A stretch of 64,000 nucleotides of DNA from Catellatospora tritici (GCF_019083965.1 NZ_JAHRCY010000009.1:62001-126000); one strand, 5' to 3'. Positions 1-9,186 are shown, numbered from the stretch's first letter. Program-made: numbers and translations. Notes: generated by a model from the sequence alone, not told the origin.

Positions 1-1425
1 CAGGACCTGCCCGTCCGCCAGCGAGAACTCGAGCACGCCGGCCTGCTCGGTGCCGACATACCAGTCCGGGTTCTCGCCCGCGGGGCGCCGGAAGAAGACG
101 ACCGCGCCGATCCCGCCGGACCGGGCGAGGACCGCGCGCCGCCCCCAGGTCAGCAGGTGCACGAAGCCCGTGTCGTCGTTGTCGGTCACCAAGGCGAGAT
201 CCTCGTGGTCACCCAGGTGCGCGGTGGCGTCCACCCGCAGCTCCCGGGCGGCGCCGGTCGCCGGGGTGAACACCTTCAGCGTCAGCCGCGTCGAGGGCTG
301 GCCCTTGTGGTACGAGCTGAGCAGCAGTTCCCCGCTGTCGAGCACCGCCACGGCGGTGGCGACCGCTTCGTAACCGAAGCCCCGGACGCCCAGATCGCCC
401 ATGGACACCAGCTTGCCGTCCGCCGAGGAGGCCGCAAGGGGGACGGCGAACATCCAGTTACCCGACGGTGACCACAGGATCTGTGCGAAAGCCCCCAGGA
501 TCGGATGCTCCGCCGTGCCGGTCAGGTCACGCAGGACGATCCCGACCTCTGTTCTGGTCACCAGCCACCGGCCGTCTGGCGAGAGGTCGAACCCGCCGTG
601 CGACGCTCCCGGGACCTTCCACCAGCTGCCGTCCTCGGTCACCAGATAGCTGCCCACCGACATCCGCACCTGGCCGATGCCCTCGTAGGCGGGTAGCGGT
701 GCTGCCTGAAGCCTGCGGTCCGGGACCGCGGTGGGCAGGCTCGGCAGCGGTGGCAGCGGCGTCGGCGAGGGTGAGGGCGAGGTCGACGGCGGGAGCGGAT
801 GCCGTCCGGGCAGTCCGGCCCACAGGAGGGTCGCCGCCACCAGCAGCGGCACCAGGATGAGCGCGGCCGCGCCCGCGATCGTGGCGACCTTGCGACGGCG
901 GGCGGCGGCGACGGCGGCCGGCCCGTCGGCGTACTGGCCGGCCTGCTCGGCGTAGAGGGGCAGCGCCTCGCGCAGGCGTACCAGGGCGTCGTGGGTGTTG
1001 CGTTTGACCGCTCCGACCGAACAGCCGATCACCGAGGCGGTCTCGGCCTCCGACAGGTCCTCGTAGAAGCGCAGCACCACGGCCGCCCGCTGCCGCGGCG
1101 ACAGCCTGCCCAGGGCGTGGCCGAGCGCGATCCGGTCGACGATCCGCTGCTCGTGGCCCGGCACCGCGACGTCGGGCACCTCCGGGATCGGACTGGCCGG
1201 GCGACGCCGCCACCACGAGATCCGCTCGTTGACCATGATCCGCCGGACGTACGCCTCCGGCTCACCGCCCGCGCAGATGCGCCGCCACCGCGCCGCCGCC
1301 TTGGCCAGCGCCGCCTGCACCAGGTCCTCCGCCGCGTGGTGCTCTCCCGTCAACAGGAAAGCCGTACGCGACAGCGCCCCACCCCGTGCCACCACGAACT
1401 CCTGGAACCCGTCGAACCTGTCCAC
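1..1425 (-). CDS. SigE-family ECF sigma factor with C-terminal membrane and propeller-like extension (3' end cut by window)
   Basis: RNA polymerase sigma factor of the extracytoplasmic-function group. Residues about 15-75 look like region 2 (EHHAAEDLVQAALAKAA), and residues about 105-155 like region 4 with its helix-turn-helix (LSPRQRAAVVLRFYEDLS...GAVKRN). A single hydrophobic segment follows at about 180-204 and then a Pro/Ser linker (PPSTSPSPSPTPLPPLPSLP). The rest looks like beta-propeller blades (LSPDGRWLVTRTE, WSPSGNWMF) up to the window edge, still open after 475 codons. The GTG start is chosen because AGTGGAGG lies just upstream. SigE-type factors of this kind usually end after region 4, so the membrane-anchored outer domain may act as a built-in sensor; that is inference. 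Confidence 0.85.
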   Translation of the reverse strand, partial: MDRFDGFQEFVVARGGALSRTAFLLTGEHHAAEDLVQAALAKAAARWRRICAGGEPEAYVRRIMVNERISWWRRRPASPIPEVPDVAVPGHEQRIVDRIALGHALGRLSPRQRAAVVLRFYEDLSEAETASVIGCSVGAVKRNTHDALVRLREALPLYAEQAGQYADGPAAVAAARRRKVATIAGAAALILVPLLVAATLLWAGLPGRHPLPPSTSPSPSPTPLPPLPSLPTAVPDRRLQAAPLPAYEGIGQVRMSVGSYLVTEDGSWWKVPGASHGGFDLSPDGRWLVTRTEVGIVLRDLTGTAEHPILGAFAQILWSPSGNWMFAVPLAASSADGKLVSMGDLGVRGFGYEAVATAVAVLDSGELLLSSYHKGQPSTRLTLKVFTPATGAARELRVDATAHLGDHEDLALVTDNDDTGFVHLLTWGRRAVLARSGGIGAVVFFRRPAGENPDWYVGTEQAGVLEFSLADGQVL

Positions 1426-1496
1426 CCGCCACCTCCACTGATCCACACGCGGCCGCGACGCTCCAGGTTGGGGGGTGCCGGGCAGGTGGCCGCACG

Positions 1497-2972
1497 CTAC
1501 CGTCCGGGCGCCACCCGGGCCAGGTAGTCGGCCAGGTCCCCCTCCGAGTCGGTGGTGACGCCCAGGTAGCCGTCGGGGCGCACCAGGTGGAACGCGTGAC
1601 CGCCGTAGCCGCCGCGGAGGCTGCCGGGTCGCACCACGTGCACCCGTACGCCCTCGGGGGCGGTCACCGGGCGGGTGGCCAGCAGGGTGAAGTGCGGCCC
1701 TCGGAACAGGTCGAACAGCCGCACCGGGGTCCCGTCGACCAGGCGGGCGCGGCCGTCAGGGGCCCGCTCGCCGCCGCGCTCGCCGACCGCGAGCGGGCCG
1801 CCCCGGTAGTTGAGCAGCAACTGGCCGGTCTCCTCATCGCGCTTGAGCGCCTTGCGGGCGCCCTTGTTCGCCTGGTCGAGCAGGCGGGTGGACAGGCCGA
1901 GGATGCTCGCCGCGACCGGCATCCGCTCCTGCTCGTAGGTGTCCAGCAGCGACTCCGGCGCCCCACCCAGGACCGCCCCGAGCTTCCAGCCCAGGTTGTA
2001 GGCGTCCTGCACGCCAGTGTTCAGACCCTGGCCGCCCGCGGGCGAGTGCACGTGGGCGGCGTCTCCGGCCAGGAACACCCGGCCCACGCGGTAGCGGTCG
2101 ACCATGCGGATGTTGACCCGGTAGACCGACGCCCAGGTCAGCGCGGTGACACGGGCGTCGCGCAGGCCCGTGTCCGCGGCGAACAGCCGCTGAAAGGCCG
2201 CCAGTGACAGGTCGGGCTCCACCCCGGGCGCCAGCGGCGCGGTGAGCTGGAACGTGTCGGTGTGCGGCAGCGGGCAGACGGCGACCTTGAGCTGCCGCCG
2301 CCACGGGTTGATCCATACCTGCCAGGCGTCGCGGGCCAGCCCCTCGACCCGTACGTCGCCGATGATCATCCGCTCCTCCTCGCGGGTCTCGCCGACGAAC
2401 CCGATCCCGAGCGCCTTGCGGATGGTGCTGCGGCCGCCGTCCGCCCCGACCAGGTAGCGGGCCCGCACCGTCGCGACGGCACCGGCGGCGTCGCGCAGCA
2501 CGGCGGTGACCGCGTCCTCGTCCTGGGTGAACTCCGCGAGCTCGACGCCGGTCTCGACCTTGCCGCCCAGCTCGGCCAGGCGGTCGCGCAGGATCTGCTC
2601 GGTGCGCCACTGCGGCTGCATCATGATCATCGGGTACGGCACGGCGTCGGTCGGCTCCTGCCACTTGTGCATGGACGCCTTCCACACCGGCACCCGCCCC
2701 GCGTACACCCGGATCACCGGGTAGTGCGCGCCGGTGCGCCGGATCTCGTCGATGACACCGAGGTCGTCGAAGACCTCCAGGGTGCGCGGCTGCAGCCCCT
2801 TGCCGCGCGAGCCGGACAGGTGCGGCTGGTCGCCGTTGCCCCGGCCGACGGCGTCGCGCTCCACGATGCGGAACGAGACGCCGCGCCGGGCTAGGTCCAC
2901 CGCGAGGGTGAGCCCGGTCGGGCCGGAGCCGACGATGAGGACGTCGATGCGGGAGGTGTCGTCGCGAGTCAT
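1497..2972 (-). CDS. FAD-dependent aromatic-ring hydroxylase-type monooxygenase
   Basis: Flavoprotein monooxygenase of the phenol hydroxylase/RdmE group (491 aa), which uses FAD and NAD(P)H to hydroxylate aromatic or polyketide substrates. Near the N-terminus is the dinucleotide-binding GSGPTG (residues 15-20). The second FAD motif GDAAHVHSPAGGQGLN lies near residue 300, and a thioredoxin-like C-terminal part ends the protein. The ATG was chosen because the Rossmann strand begins about 8 residues after it; the frame stays open upstream but has no family similarity there. It diverges from the acetyltransferase gene across a 135-bp region with four GCTGACAC repeats. The substrate is unknown. 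Confidence 0.85.
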   Translation of the reverse strand: MTRDDTSRIDVLIVGSGPTGLTLAVDLARRGVSFRIVERDAVGRGNGDQPHLSGSRGKGLQPRTLEVFDDLGVIDEIRRTGAHYPVIRVYAGRVPVWKASMHKWQEPTDAVPYPMIMMQPQWRTEQILRDRLAELGGKVETGVELAEFTQDEDAVTAVLRDAAGAVATVRARYLVGADGGRSTIRKALGIGFVGETREEERMIIGDVRVEGLARDAWQVWINPWRRQLKVAVCPLPHTDTFQLTAPLAPGVEPDLSLAAFQRLFAADTGLRDARVTALTWASVYRVNIRMVDRYRVGRVFLAGDAAHVHSPAGGQGLNTGVQDAYNLGWKLGAVLGGAPESLLDTYEQERMPVAASILGLSTRLLDQANKGARKALKRDEETGQLLLNYRGGPLAVGERGGERAPDGRARLVDGTPVRLFDLFRGPHFTLLATRPVTAPEGVRVHVVRPGSLRGGYGGHAFHLVRPDGYLGVTTDSEGDLADYLARVAPGR

Positions 2973-2993
2973 GCGCAGATCCTGTCGAGCCGC

Positions 2994-3050
2994 GCTGACA
3001 CGGGGCTGACACGTCCCGACGCGCCGCTGACACCGCCACCCCGCTGACAC
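2994..3050. promoter_or_regulatory. Four direct GCTGACAC repeats in a divergent promoter region
   Basis: The octamer GCTGACAC occurs at 2994, 3005, 3026 and 3043 between the divergent monooxygenase and acetyltransferase genes. Steps of 11 and 21 bp put the first three on nearly the same DNA face. This looks like an activator or repressor binding array; the regulator is unknown. Confidence 0.45.
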
Positions 3051-3107
3051 CGACGCGCCGCGCGGGCTGCGGTTCCCGACGGCGTCGCTGTGGCAGGGTG
3101 CGAAGCC

Positions 3108-3689
3108 ATGAGCCACCACGATCCGGCCGACGCCCGCAGCCAGCGCGAACGCATGCTGGCCGGTGACCTGTACCAGGGCAGCGACCCGGTGCTGGCCGCC
3201 GAGAGCGACCAGGCGCGGCGGCTGTGCGCCCGGTTCAACGCGTGCGACCCGGCCGACCCGCACCGCCGCGAGATCCTGTCGGAGCTGCTGGGCTCGCTCG
3301 GCGCGGGCACCGAGATACGCGCGCCGTTCTACTGCGACTACGGCCACCAGATCCGGATCGGGGCGCGCTGCTTCGCCAACTTCGGGCTGGTCGCGCTGGA
3401 CGTCGCCGCCATCACCATCGGCGACGACGTCCAGATCGGACCGAACGTGCAGCTGCTGACCCCGACGCACCCGCTGGAGCCGGGGCCGCGCCGCGACAAG
3501 TGGGAGGCGGCGCTGCCGATCACCATCGGCGACAACGTGTGGCTGGGCGGCGGCGCGATCATCCTGCCTGGAGTCACCGTCGGCGAGAACAGCGTCATCG
3601 GGGCGGGCGCCGTGGTCACCCGCGACGTCCCACCCGACGTGGTCGCCGTGGGCAACCCGGCCCGGGTGATCCGCCGCCTGGACCGATGA
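3108..3689 (+). CDS. maa: Maltose O-acetyltransferase-type hexapeptide acetyltransferase
   Basis: Left-handed beta-helix acetyltransferase (193 aa) that moves an acetyl group from acetyl-CoA to a sugar hydroxyl. The N-terminal segment RERMLAGDLYQGSDPVL matches the Maa/NodL/LacA entry motif, and hexapeptide turns (IGDDVQIGPNV, IGDNVWLGGGAIILPGV, IGAGAVV) fill the rest. The catalytic His is probably the one in TPTHPLEPGPR. The ATG was chosen to give the usual short lead before MLAGDLY. No strong ribosome-binding site is visible, so a start at the internal MLAGDLY methionine cannot be excluded. The real acceptor sugar is unknown. Confidence 0.85.
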   Translation: MSHHDPADARSQRERMLAGDLYQGSDPVLAAESDQARRLCARFNACDPADPHRREILSELLGSLGAGTEIRAPFYCDYGHQIRIGARCFANFGLVALDVAAITIGDDVQIGPNVQLLTPTHPLEPGPRRDKWEAALPITIGDNVWLGGGAIILPGVTVGENSVIGAGAVVTRDVPPDVVAVGNPARVIRRLDR

Positions 3690-3698
3690 GCCGCGACG

Positions 3699-4043
3699 TC
3701 ACGGTGTCGGGCCGAGCACTCCGGTGGGTGCCGGTGCCGGGCCCGGCTCCTTGAGCTCGACGAGGATGGTGTGGGTGACGGTGGCGCCGATGTTCTCGCC
3801 GACGTGCTCCTGGGCGGCCAGCCAGCGCACCTGCCCGGCGGCGAGGTCCACTTCGACCTCGCGGTCGCCGGAGGAGACCCTGCGTCGGAACCCGCTGAGG
3901 GTGTACATCACGCTGTCCGGATGGCGGTGCGGATGGGTTCTGTCGCCGGGGCGGTCCCGGTACTCCAGCACGCGCACGCGGTCGTTCTCGAAGATGACGG
4001 TGTAGAACTCCGGGTCGGTGACGGCCGGATCGTCGTGACTCAT
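3699..4043 (-). CDS. Small cupin-fold protein
   Basis: A single-domain cupin (114 aa). HPHRHPDSVMYTLSGF supplies the metal-ligand histidines, and AGQVRWLAAQEHVGENIG forms the second cupin motif. Proteins of this size are often described as cytoplasmic cupins of unknown substrate. It diverges from the downstream TetR gene across about 76 bp, so regulation by that repressor is plausible. It converges with the acetyltransferase gene, with 9 bases between the two stop codons. Confidence 0.75.
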   Translation of the reverse strand: MSHDDPAVTDPEFYTVIFENDRVRVLEYRDRPGDRTHPHRHPDSVMYTLSGFRRRVSSGDREVEVDLAAGQVRWLAAQEHVGENIGATVTHTILVELKEPGPAPAPTGVLGPTP

Positions 4044-4119
4044 TGGCGCATCAGCTCCTGAAAGGCCATGCGATGAGCGAATCTGTTTATGGGACTACGG
4101 TACCATGATGGAGATGTCG

Positions 4120-4728
4120 ATGCCATATGAGGCGACCGGTCGTACCAACCAGAAGGCGCGTACCCGGCAGGCGCTGATCGAGGCGGCCCGGCGGCTGCTG
4201 GCCGACGGGCAGACGCCGCAGGTGGAGGACGCGGCCGAGGCGGCGGGAATCTCCCGGACCACCGCCTACCGCTACTTCGGCAACCAGCGCGCGCTGCTGC
4301 AGGCCGCCCACCCCGACATCGCACCGGCCACCCTGCTCGGCCCGGACGCACCCGGCGCGCTGCCCGCGCGGCTGGACGCGTTCGTCGAGGCGTTCTGCGA
4401 CTACAACTTCACCTGGCAGCATCAGCTGCGGGCGGCGCTGCGACTGGCGTTGGAACCCGGCACGGCACCGCCCACCCTGCGGCAGGGGCGCGCCGTCGCC
4501 TGGGTCGAGGACGCGCTGCGGCCGCTGGCGCAGACGCATCCGCAGGTGGACATCAACGAGCTGGCGGTGGCGATCCGGTCGGCCATCGGCATCGAGTCGC
4601 TGATCTGGCTGACCGACATCGCCGGGTACGACCGCACGCAGGCGACCCGGACGGTCCACCGGACCGCCCGGGCGCTGCTGGCCGCCGCCACGGGCGGCAC
4701 GGATCAGGGGCGGAAGCGCTCGCCGTAA
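4120..4728 (+). CDS. TetR/AcrR family transcriptional regulator
   Basis: DNA-binding repressor (202 aa from this start). The N-terminal helix-turn-helix is typical (ARTRQALIEAARRLLADGQ...AAGISRTTAYRYFGNQRALL), and the ligand-binding C-terminal domain is not recognisable to a substrate class. Four in-frame ATGs lie at 4105, 4108, 4114 and 4120. GGAG at 4110-4113 sits 6 bases before the last, so 4120 is preferred. The 3' end overlaps the end of the convergent FadB-like gene by 25 bases. Likely targets are its own promoter and the divergent cupin gene. Confidence 0.8.
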   Translation: MPYEATGRTNQKARTRQALIEAARRLLADGQTPQVEDAAEAAGISRTTAYRYFGNQRALLQAAHPDIAPATLLGPDAPGALPARLDAFVEAFCDYNFTWQHQLRAALRLALEPGTAPPTLRQGRAVAWVEDALRPLAQTHPQVDINELAVAIRSAIGIESLIWLTDIAGYDRTQATRTVHRTARALLAAATGGTDQGRKRSP

Positions 4729-6782
4729 CGTTGGGCCAGTTCGCACGCGCGCCCGGCGAAGTCCGCGTGCTGAGCGATGAAGCGCAGCACGCCGCCGGTC
4801 CACGCCGGATAGCCGATGCCGAGGATCGAGCCGATGTTGCCGTCGGCCTCGGACCGCAGCACCCCCTCGTCGAGGCACCGGCGCGACTCGATCGCCTCGA
4901 CGAACAGCATCCGGTCCTTGATGTCCGTCAGCGGCACCGCCCGCCCCGCCTCGGTGGCGTACGCCGACAACCCCGACCACAGCCCGCTCCGGCGACCACC
5001 GGCGTACTCGTAGAACCCGGCGCCGCCGGAGCGGCCCGGACGCCGGTGCGTGTCGACCAGGGCGTCGATCAGCCCGTGCGCCGGCACGTCGGCGCGTGCC
5101 TGCCCGGCGGCCTGTGCCGAGCGGCGGATGCGCTGCATCAGTGTCAGGGTCACCTCGTCGGCCAGCGCCAGTGGCCCGGTCGGGTAGCCCGCCTGCAGCG
5201 CCGCGTGCTCGATCGAGGCGGGCGGCACGCCCTCGGCGACCATGGTGATCGCCTCCTCGATGAACGTGCCGATGACTCGGCTGGTGAAGAAGCCCCGGCT
5301 GTCGTTGACCACGATCGGCGTCTTGCCGATCAGGCGTCCCAGGTCGAACGCGCGGGCGATGGCGGCGTCGCTGGTCTGCGCGCCGACCACGATCTCCAGC
5401 AGCGGCATCTTGTCCACCGGCGAGAAGAAGTGCATGCCGACGACGTCGCCGGGCCGGTCCAGCGGCTTGGCGATCTGGGTGATGGGCAGCGTGGAGGTGT
5501 TCGAGGCCAGCAGCGCGCCGTCTCCCACGACCGCGCCGACCTCGGCCAGCACCTTGTGCTTGAGGTCCAGGTCCTCGAAGACGGCCTCGATGACCACGTC
5601 GCAGCCGGCCAGGTCGGCCATGTCCGCGGTCGGCGTGATCCGGTCCAGCAGCGCGGCCGCCCGCTCGGCGCTCAGCCGTCCCTTGGCCACCTGCCCGGCC
5701 ACCAACTTCTCGCTGTAGGCACGCCCCTTGGCAGCCGCTTCCAGGGTCATGTCCCTGAGCACGACGTCGAGCCCGGCCTTGGCGCAGACGTAGGCGATAC
5801 CCGCGCCCATCATGCCCGCCCCGAGCACGGCCACCCGGGCGGCCGCGGTCGGCGGCAGCTGCGGCCGGTTGGCACCGGAGTTGACCGCCTTCAGGTCGAA
5901 GAACAGCGCCCCGATCATGTTCTTGGCGATCTGCCCGGTCAGCAGGCTCACCAGGTATCGCGTCTCGATCAGCGTCGCGGTGTCCACGTCGACGAGGGCG
6001 CCCTCGACCGCCGTGGCCAGGATCGCCTCGGGCGCGGGCAGGCTCGCCCCCTTGAGCTGCTTGCGCAGGTTCGCCGCGTACGCGGGTAGCTGGGCGGCGA
6101 CCTTGGGGTCGTTCGGGCCGCCGCCGGGGATGCGGAAGCCCTTGCGGTCCCAGGGCTGAGTCGCGTCGGGGTTGGCCGCGATCCAGGCTCGCGCCGCCGC
6201 GAACATCTGCTCCGGGGTCGGCACGACCTCGTCGGCGAGCCCGGCCTCCTGCGCGTCGGCGGGGCGGAACTGGCGACCGGTGAGCAGCACGTTCATCAGC
6301 GCCGGGGCCAGGCCCAGCATGCGTACGGTCCGGGTGACGCCGCCCGCGCCGGGCAGCAACCCGAGGGTGACCTCGGGAAAGCCCAGACGGCAGCCTTTCG
6401 CGTCGAGCACGACGCGGTGGTGGCAGGCCAACGCGATCTCCAGGCCGCCGCCCAGCGCTGAGCCGTTGACCGCCGCGACGACCGGACGGCCCAGCTTCTC
6501 CAGGCGGCGCAGGTCGTGCTTGATCCGGTTGACCAGGTCGGTCAGCGCGGCCGCGTCCTCGGGGCGGGCCCGGACCATCAGGTCGAGGTCGCCACCGGCG
6601 AAGAAGGTGGACTTCGCACTGGTCACGATCACGCCGGTGATCCGGCCGCGCTCGGCTTCGAGGCGGTCGAGCGCGGCGCCCATCGCGGTGACGTACCGGT
6701 CGTTCATGGTGTTGGCGGACTGCTCGGGGTCGTCCATGGTCAGCGTGACGACGCCGTCGGCGTCCAGTTCGTACGAGATCAC
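4704..6782 (-). CDS. FadB/FadJ-type enoyl-CoA hydratase / 3-hydroxyacyl-CoA dehydrogenase
   Basis: Bifunctional beta-oxidation enzyme (692 aa): hydration of 2-enoyl-CoA, then NAD-dependent oxidation of 3-hydroxyacyl-CoA. Residues 1-190 are a crotonase fold with the oxyanion-hole NGSALGGGLEIALAC and the two expected glutamates (E115, E137 in FPEVTLGLLPGAGG). The NAD-binding Rossmann motif GAGMMGAGIA begins at 321. The dehydrogenase His is in MHFFSPVDKMPLLEIV, and a C-terminal dehydrogenase domain follows. The GTG start lies 11 bases after the thiolase stop with GAGGGGCGAGG ahead of it. It is the third gene of an acyl-CoA dehydrogenase - thiolase - FadB operon. Confidence 0.9.
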   Translation of the reverse strand: MISYELDADGVVTLTMDDPEQSANTMNDRYVTAMGAALDRLEAERGRITGVIVTSAKSTFFAGGDLDLMVRARPEDAAALTDLVNRIKHDLRRLEKLGRPVVAAVNGSALGGGLEIALACHHRVVLDAKGCRLGFPEVTLGLLPGAGGVTRTVRMLGLAPALMNVLLTGRQFRPADAQEAGLADEVVPTPEQMFAAARAWIAANPDATQPWDRKGFRIPGGGPNDPKVAAQLPAYAANLRKQLKGASLPAPEAILATAVEGALVDVDTATLIETRYLVSLLTGQIAKNMIGALFFDLKAVNSGANRPQLPPTAAARVAVLGAGMMGAGIAYVCAKAGLDVVLRDMTLEAAAKGRAYSEKLVAGQVAKGRLSAERAAALLDRITPTADMADLAGCDVVIEAVFEDLDLKHKVLAEVGAVVGDGALLASNTSTLPITQIAKPLDRPGDVVGMHFFSPVDKMPLLEIVVGAQTSDAAIARAFDLGRLIGKTPIVVNDSRGFFTSRVIGTFIEEAITMVAEGVPPASIEHAALQAGYPTGPLALADEVTLTLMQRIRRSAQAAGQARADVPAHGLIDALVDTHRRPGRSGGAGFYEYAGGRRSGLWSGLSAYATEAGRAVPLTDIKDRMLFVEAIESRRCLDEGVLRSEADGNIGSILGIGYPAWTGGVLRFIAQHADFAGRACELAQRYGERFRP

Positions 6783-6793
6783 AGCCTCGCCCC

Positions 6794-8008
6794 TCAGCGG
6801 CGCTCGATGATGGTGGCGACGCCCATGCCGCCGCCGATGCACAGGGTGATCAGTCCCCGGCGCGCGTCGCGCCGCTCCAGTTCGTCCAGCACCGTGCCGA
6901 CCAGCATCGCCCCGGTCGCGCCCAGCGGATGCCCCAGCGCGATGGCCCCGCCGTTGACGTTGAGCCGCTCCGGGTCGAGGTCGAGGTCCTTGCGGTAGCG
7001 CAGTACGGCGGCGGAGAACGCCTCGTTCATCTCCCACAGGTCGATGTCGTCGGCGGTCAGCCCGGCGGCGGCCAGCGCCTTGCGGCTGGCCGGGGCGGGC
7101 CCGGTGAGCATCAGCGTCGGGTCGGCGCCGCTGACGCCGACGGCGGCGATCCGGGCCCGCGGGGTCAGCCCCAACTCTCGCCCGACCTGCTCGGACCCGA
7201 TGAGCACCAGCGCGGCGCCGTCGACGATGCCGGAGGAGTTTCCGGCCGTGTGCACGTGCTCGATCCCTTCGAGCCAGTGGTATTTGCGCAGCGCGACCGC
7301 GTCGAACCCGCCCGCGTCGCCGATCGCCGCGAACGAGGGCGGCAACGCGCCCAGCCCGTCCAGGGTGGTGCCCGGACGCGGGTGCTCGTCGCGTTCCAGG
7401 ATCATGACGCCGTTGCGGTCGCGCACGGGCACGACCGACCGGTCGAACCAGCCCTCGGCCTGGGCGTGCGCGGCCCGCCGCTGGGAGGTCAGCGCGTACG
7501 AGTCGACGTCGGCGCGGCTGAAGCCCTCGACCGTCGCGATCAGGTCCGCGCTGATGCCCTGCGGGATGAACGAGGTGGTCAGCGCGGTCTCGGGGTCCAT
7601 CGCCCAGGCGCCGCCGTCGGAGCCCATCGGCACCCGCGACATCGACTCGACCCCGCCCGCGACGAGCAGGTGCTCCCATCCGGAACGGATCTTCTGCGCG
7701 GCGATGTTGACCGCCTCCAACCCGGAGGCGCAGAACCGGTCCAGTTGCACGCCGCCGACATGGTCGGGCAGCCCGGCCGCCAGGGCCGCCGCCTTGGGCA
7801 GCACCCCGCCCTGCTCGCCGACCGGGGTGACGATGCCGAGCAGCAGGTCCTCGATCCGGGCCGGGTCGAGGCCGGGGTTGCGCTCGCGCAGCGCGTCGAT
7901 CAGGCCGGTGACCAGCGTGATCGGCTTGACGCCGTGCAGCGCGCCGGTGGCCCGGCCGCGACCGCGCGGGGTGCGGACGGCGTCGTAGATGAACGCTTCA
8001 GAGGGCAC
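6794..8008 (-). CDS. Acetyl-CoA C-acyltransferase (thiolase)
   Basis: Thiolase (404 aa) that cleaves 3-ketoacyl-CoA with CoA. The nucleophilic cysteine is in DRFCASGLEAVN (near residue 91), the histidine in GHPLGATGAML, and the second cysteine in CIGGGMGVATIIERR at the end. Length and motif spacing are normal for the FadA group. The start overlaps the end of the acyl-CoA dehydrogenase gene by 11 bases, and the FadB-like gene follows closely, so the three steps are made together. Confidence 0.92.
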   Translation of the reverse strand: MPSEAFIYDAVRTPRGRGRATGALHGVKPITLVTGLIDALRERNPGLDPARIEDLLLGIVTPVGEQGGVLPKAAALAAGLPDHVGGVQLDRFCASGLEAVNIAAQKIRSGWEHLLVAGGVESMSRVPMGSDGGAWAMDPETALTTSFIPQGISADLIATVEGFSRADVDSYALTSQRRAAHAQAEGWFDRSVVPVRDRNGVMILERDEHPRPGTTLDGLGALPPSFAAIGDAGGFDAVALRKYHWLEGIEHVHTAGNSSGIVDGAALVLIGSEQVGRELGLTPRARIAAVGVSGADPTLMLTGPAPASRKALAAAGLTADDIDLWEMNEAFSAAVLRYRKDLDLDPERLNVNGGAIALGHPLGATGAMLVGTVLDELERRDARRGLITLCIGGGMGVATIIERR

Positions 8009-9170
8009 GGGCCAGCAGCTCCTTCATGATCTCGTTCGTGCCGCCGTAGATCTTCTGCGCGCGGGCGTCGGCGTACATACGGGCGATCGGGTACTCGGTC
8101 ATGTATCCGTAGCCGCCGAACAACTGCAGGCAGCGGTCGATGACACTGCACTGCGACTCGGTCAGGTGGAACTTGGCCATCGCGGCGGTGGGCAGATCGA
8201 GGCCGCCGTCGAGGTGGCGCTGCACGCAGTCGTCCAGGAACGTCCGTCCGGTCCGGACCAGGGCGGCACACTCGGCCAGGGTGAACCGGGTGTTCTGCTG
8301 GGCGTAGATCGTCTTGCCGAAGGCGGTGCGCTCCTTGGTGTAGGCGACGGTCAGCTCCAGCGCCCGCTCCATCGCCGCGACCGCGCCGACGGCGATGACC
8401 AGCCGCTCCTGCGGCAGCTGCTGCATCATCTGGACGAAGCCGAGGCCGGGCAGGCCGCCGAGGATGGCACCGGCGGGCACGCGGTAGTCGTCGAAGAACA
8501 GCTCGGCGGTGTCGTTGGCCTGCAAACCGATCTTGTGCAGGGTGCGGCCGCGCCGGCAGCCGGGCGGATCGTCGCGCAGGTCGCAGACGACCAGCGAGAT
8601 GCCGGAGGCGCCCTGGTCACGGTCGGTCTTGACGGCCAGCAGCAGCAGGTCGGCCAACTGCCCGTTGGTGATGAACGTCTTGGCGCCGTTGATCACCAGG
8701 TCGTCGCCGTCGGGCTTGGCCCAGGTGCGCATCGACTGCAGGTCCGACCCGCCCGACGGCTCGGTCATCGCGATCGCCCCGACCAGCTCGCCGCTGCACA
8801 GCCCCGGCAGGTAGGCGCGTTTCTGCTCGTCGGTGCCGTACGCGGCCAGGTAGCCGGTGACGATGCCGCTGTGCACGGCCAGCCCGAGGCTCACGTCCCC
8901 GGAGTACGTCTGCTGCTCGATCAGGACGGTCTCGTGGCTGAAGTCGCCGCCGCCTCCGCCGTACTGCTCGGGCACGGACAGGCCGAGCAGGCCGAGGGCG
9001 CCAGCGCGGCGGTAGAGCTCCCGGTCGGTGTGGCCCTGTGCGGCGAACTCCTGTTCGCGGGGCGTCACCTCCCGGCTGAAGAACGTGGCGACCGTCTCGG
9101 CGAGCGCGTCGTGATCGGCGCTGCGCCACCGGGACCGGTAGCCGTCGAGCCCGGGAATTGTGGCGGGCAT
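7998..9170 (-). CDS. Acyl-CoA dehydrogenase
   Basis: FAD-dependent acyl-CoA dehydrogenase (390 aa), the first step of beta-oxidation. FAD and substrate motifs are clear: AIAMTEPSGGSDLQ, FITNGQLADLL, then KERTAFGKTIYAQQNTRFTL, and CLQLFGGYGYMTEYP near the end. The start chosen has GGGAGGTCCC directly before the ATG and gives the family length; the frame upstream is only the end of the hydrolase gene in another register. First gene of the operon. Its likely promoter lies inside the end of the upstream hydrolase gene and carries the shared palindrome. Confidence 0.92.
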   Translation of the reverse strand: MPATIPGLDGYRSRWRSADHDALAETVATFFSREVTPREQEFAAQGHTDRELYRRAGALGLLGLSVPEQYGGGGGDFSHETVLIEQQTYSGDVSLGLAVHSGIVTGYLAAYGTDEQKRAYLPGLCSGELVGAIAMTEPSGGSDLQSMRTWAKPDGDDLVINGAKTFITNGQLADLLLLAVKTDRDQGASGISLVVCDLRDDPPGCRRGRTLHKIGLQANDTAELFFDDYRVPAGAILGGLPGLGFVQMMQQLPQERLVIAVGAVAAMERALELTVAYTKERTAFGKTIYAQQNTRFTLAECAALVRTGRTFLDDCVQRHLDGGLDLPTAAMAKFHLTESQCSVIDRCLQLFGGYGYMTEYPIARMYADARAQKIYGGTNEIMKELLARAL

Positions 9171-9186
9171 GGGACCTCCCAACGTC

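Noticed and set aside
4704..7679. A longer FadB-like protein starting near 7679
   Set aside because: The upstream 299 codons are antisense-register reading of the thiolase gene. The crotonase domain starts at the GTG at 6782, after a ribosome-binding site.
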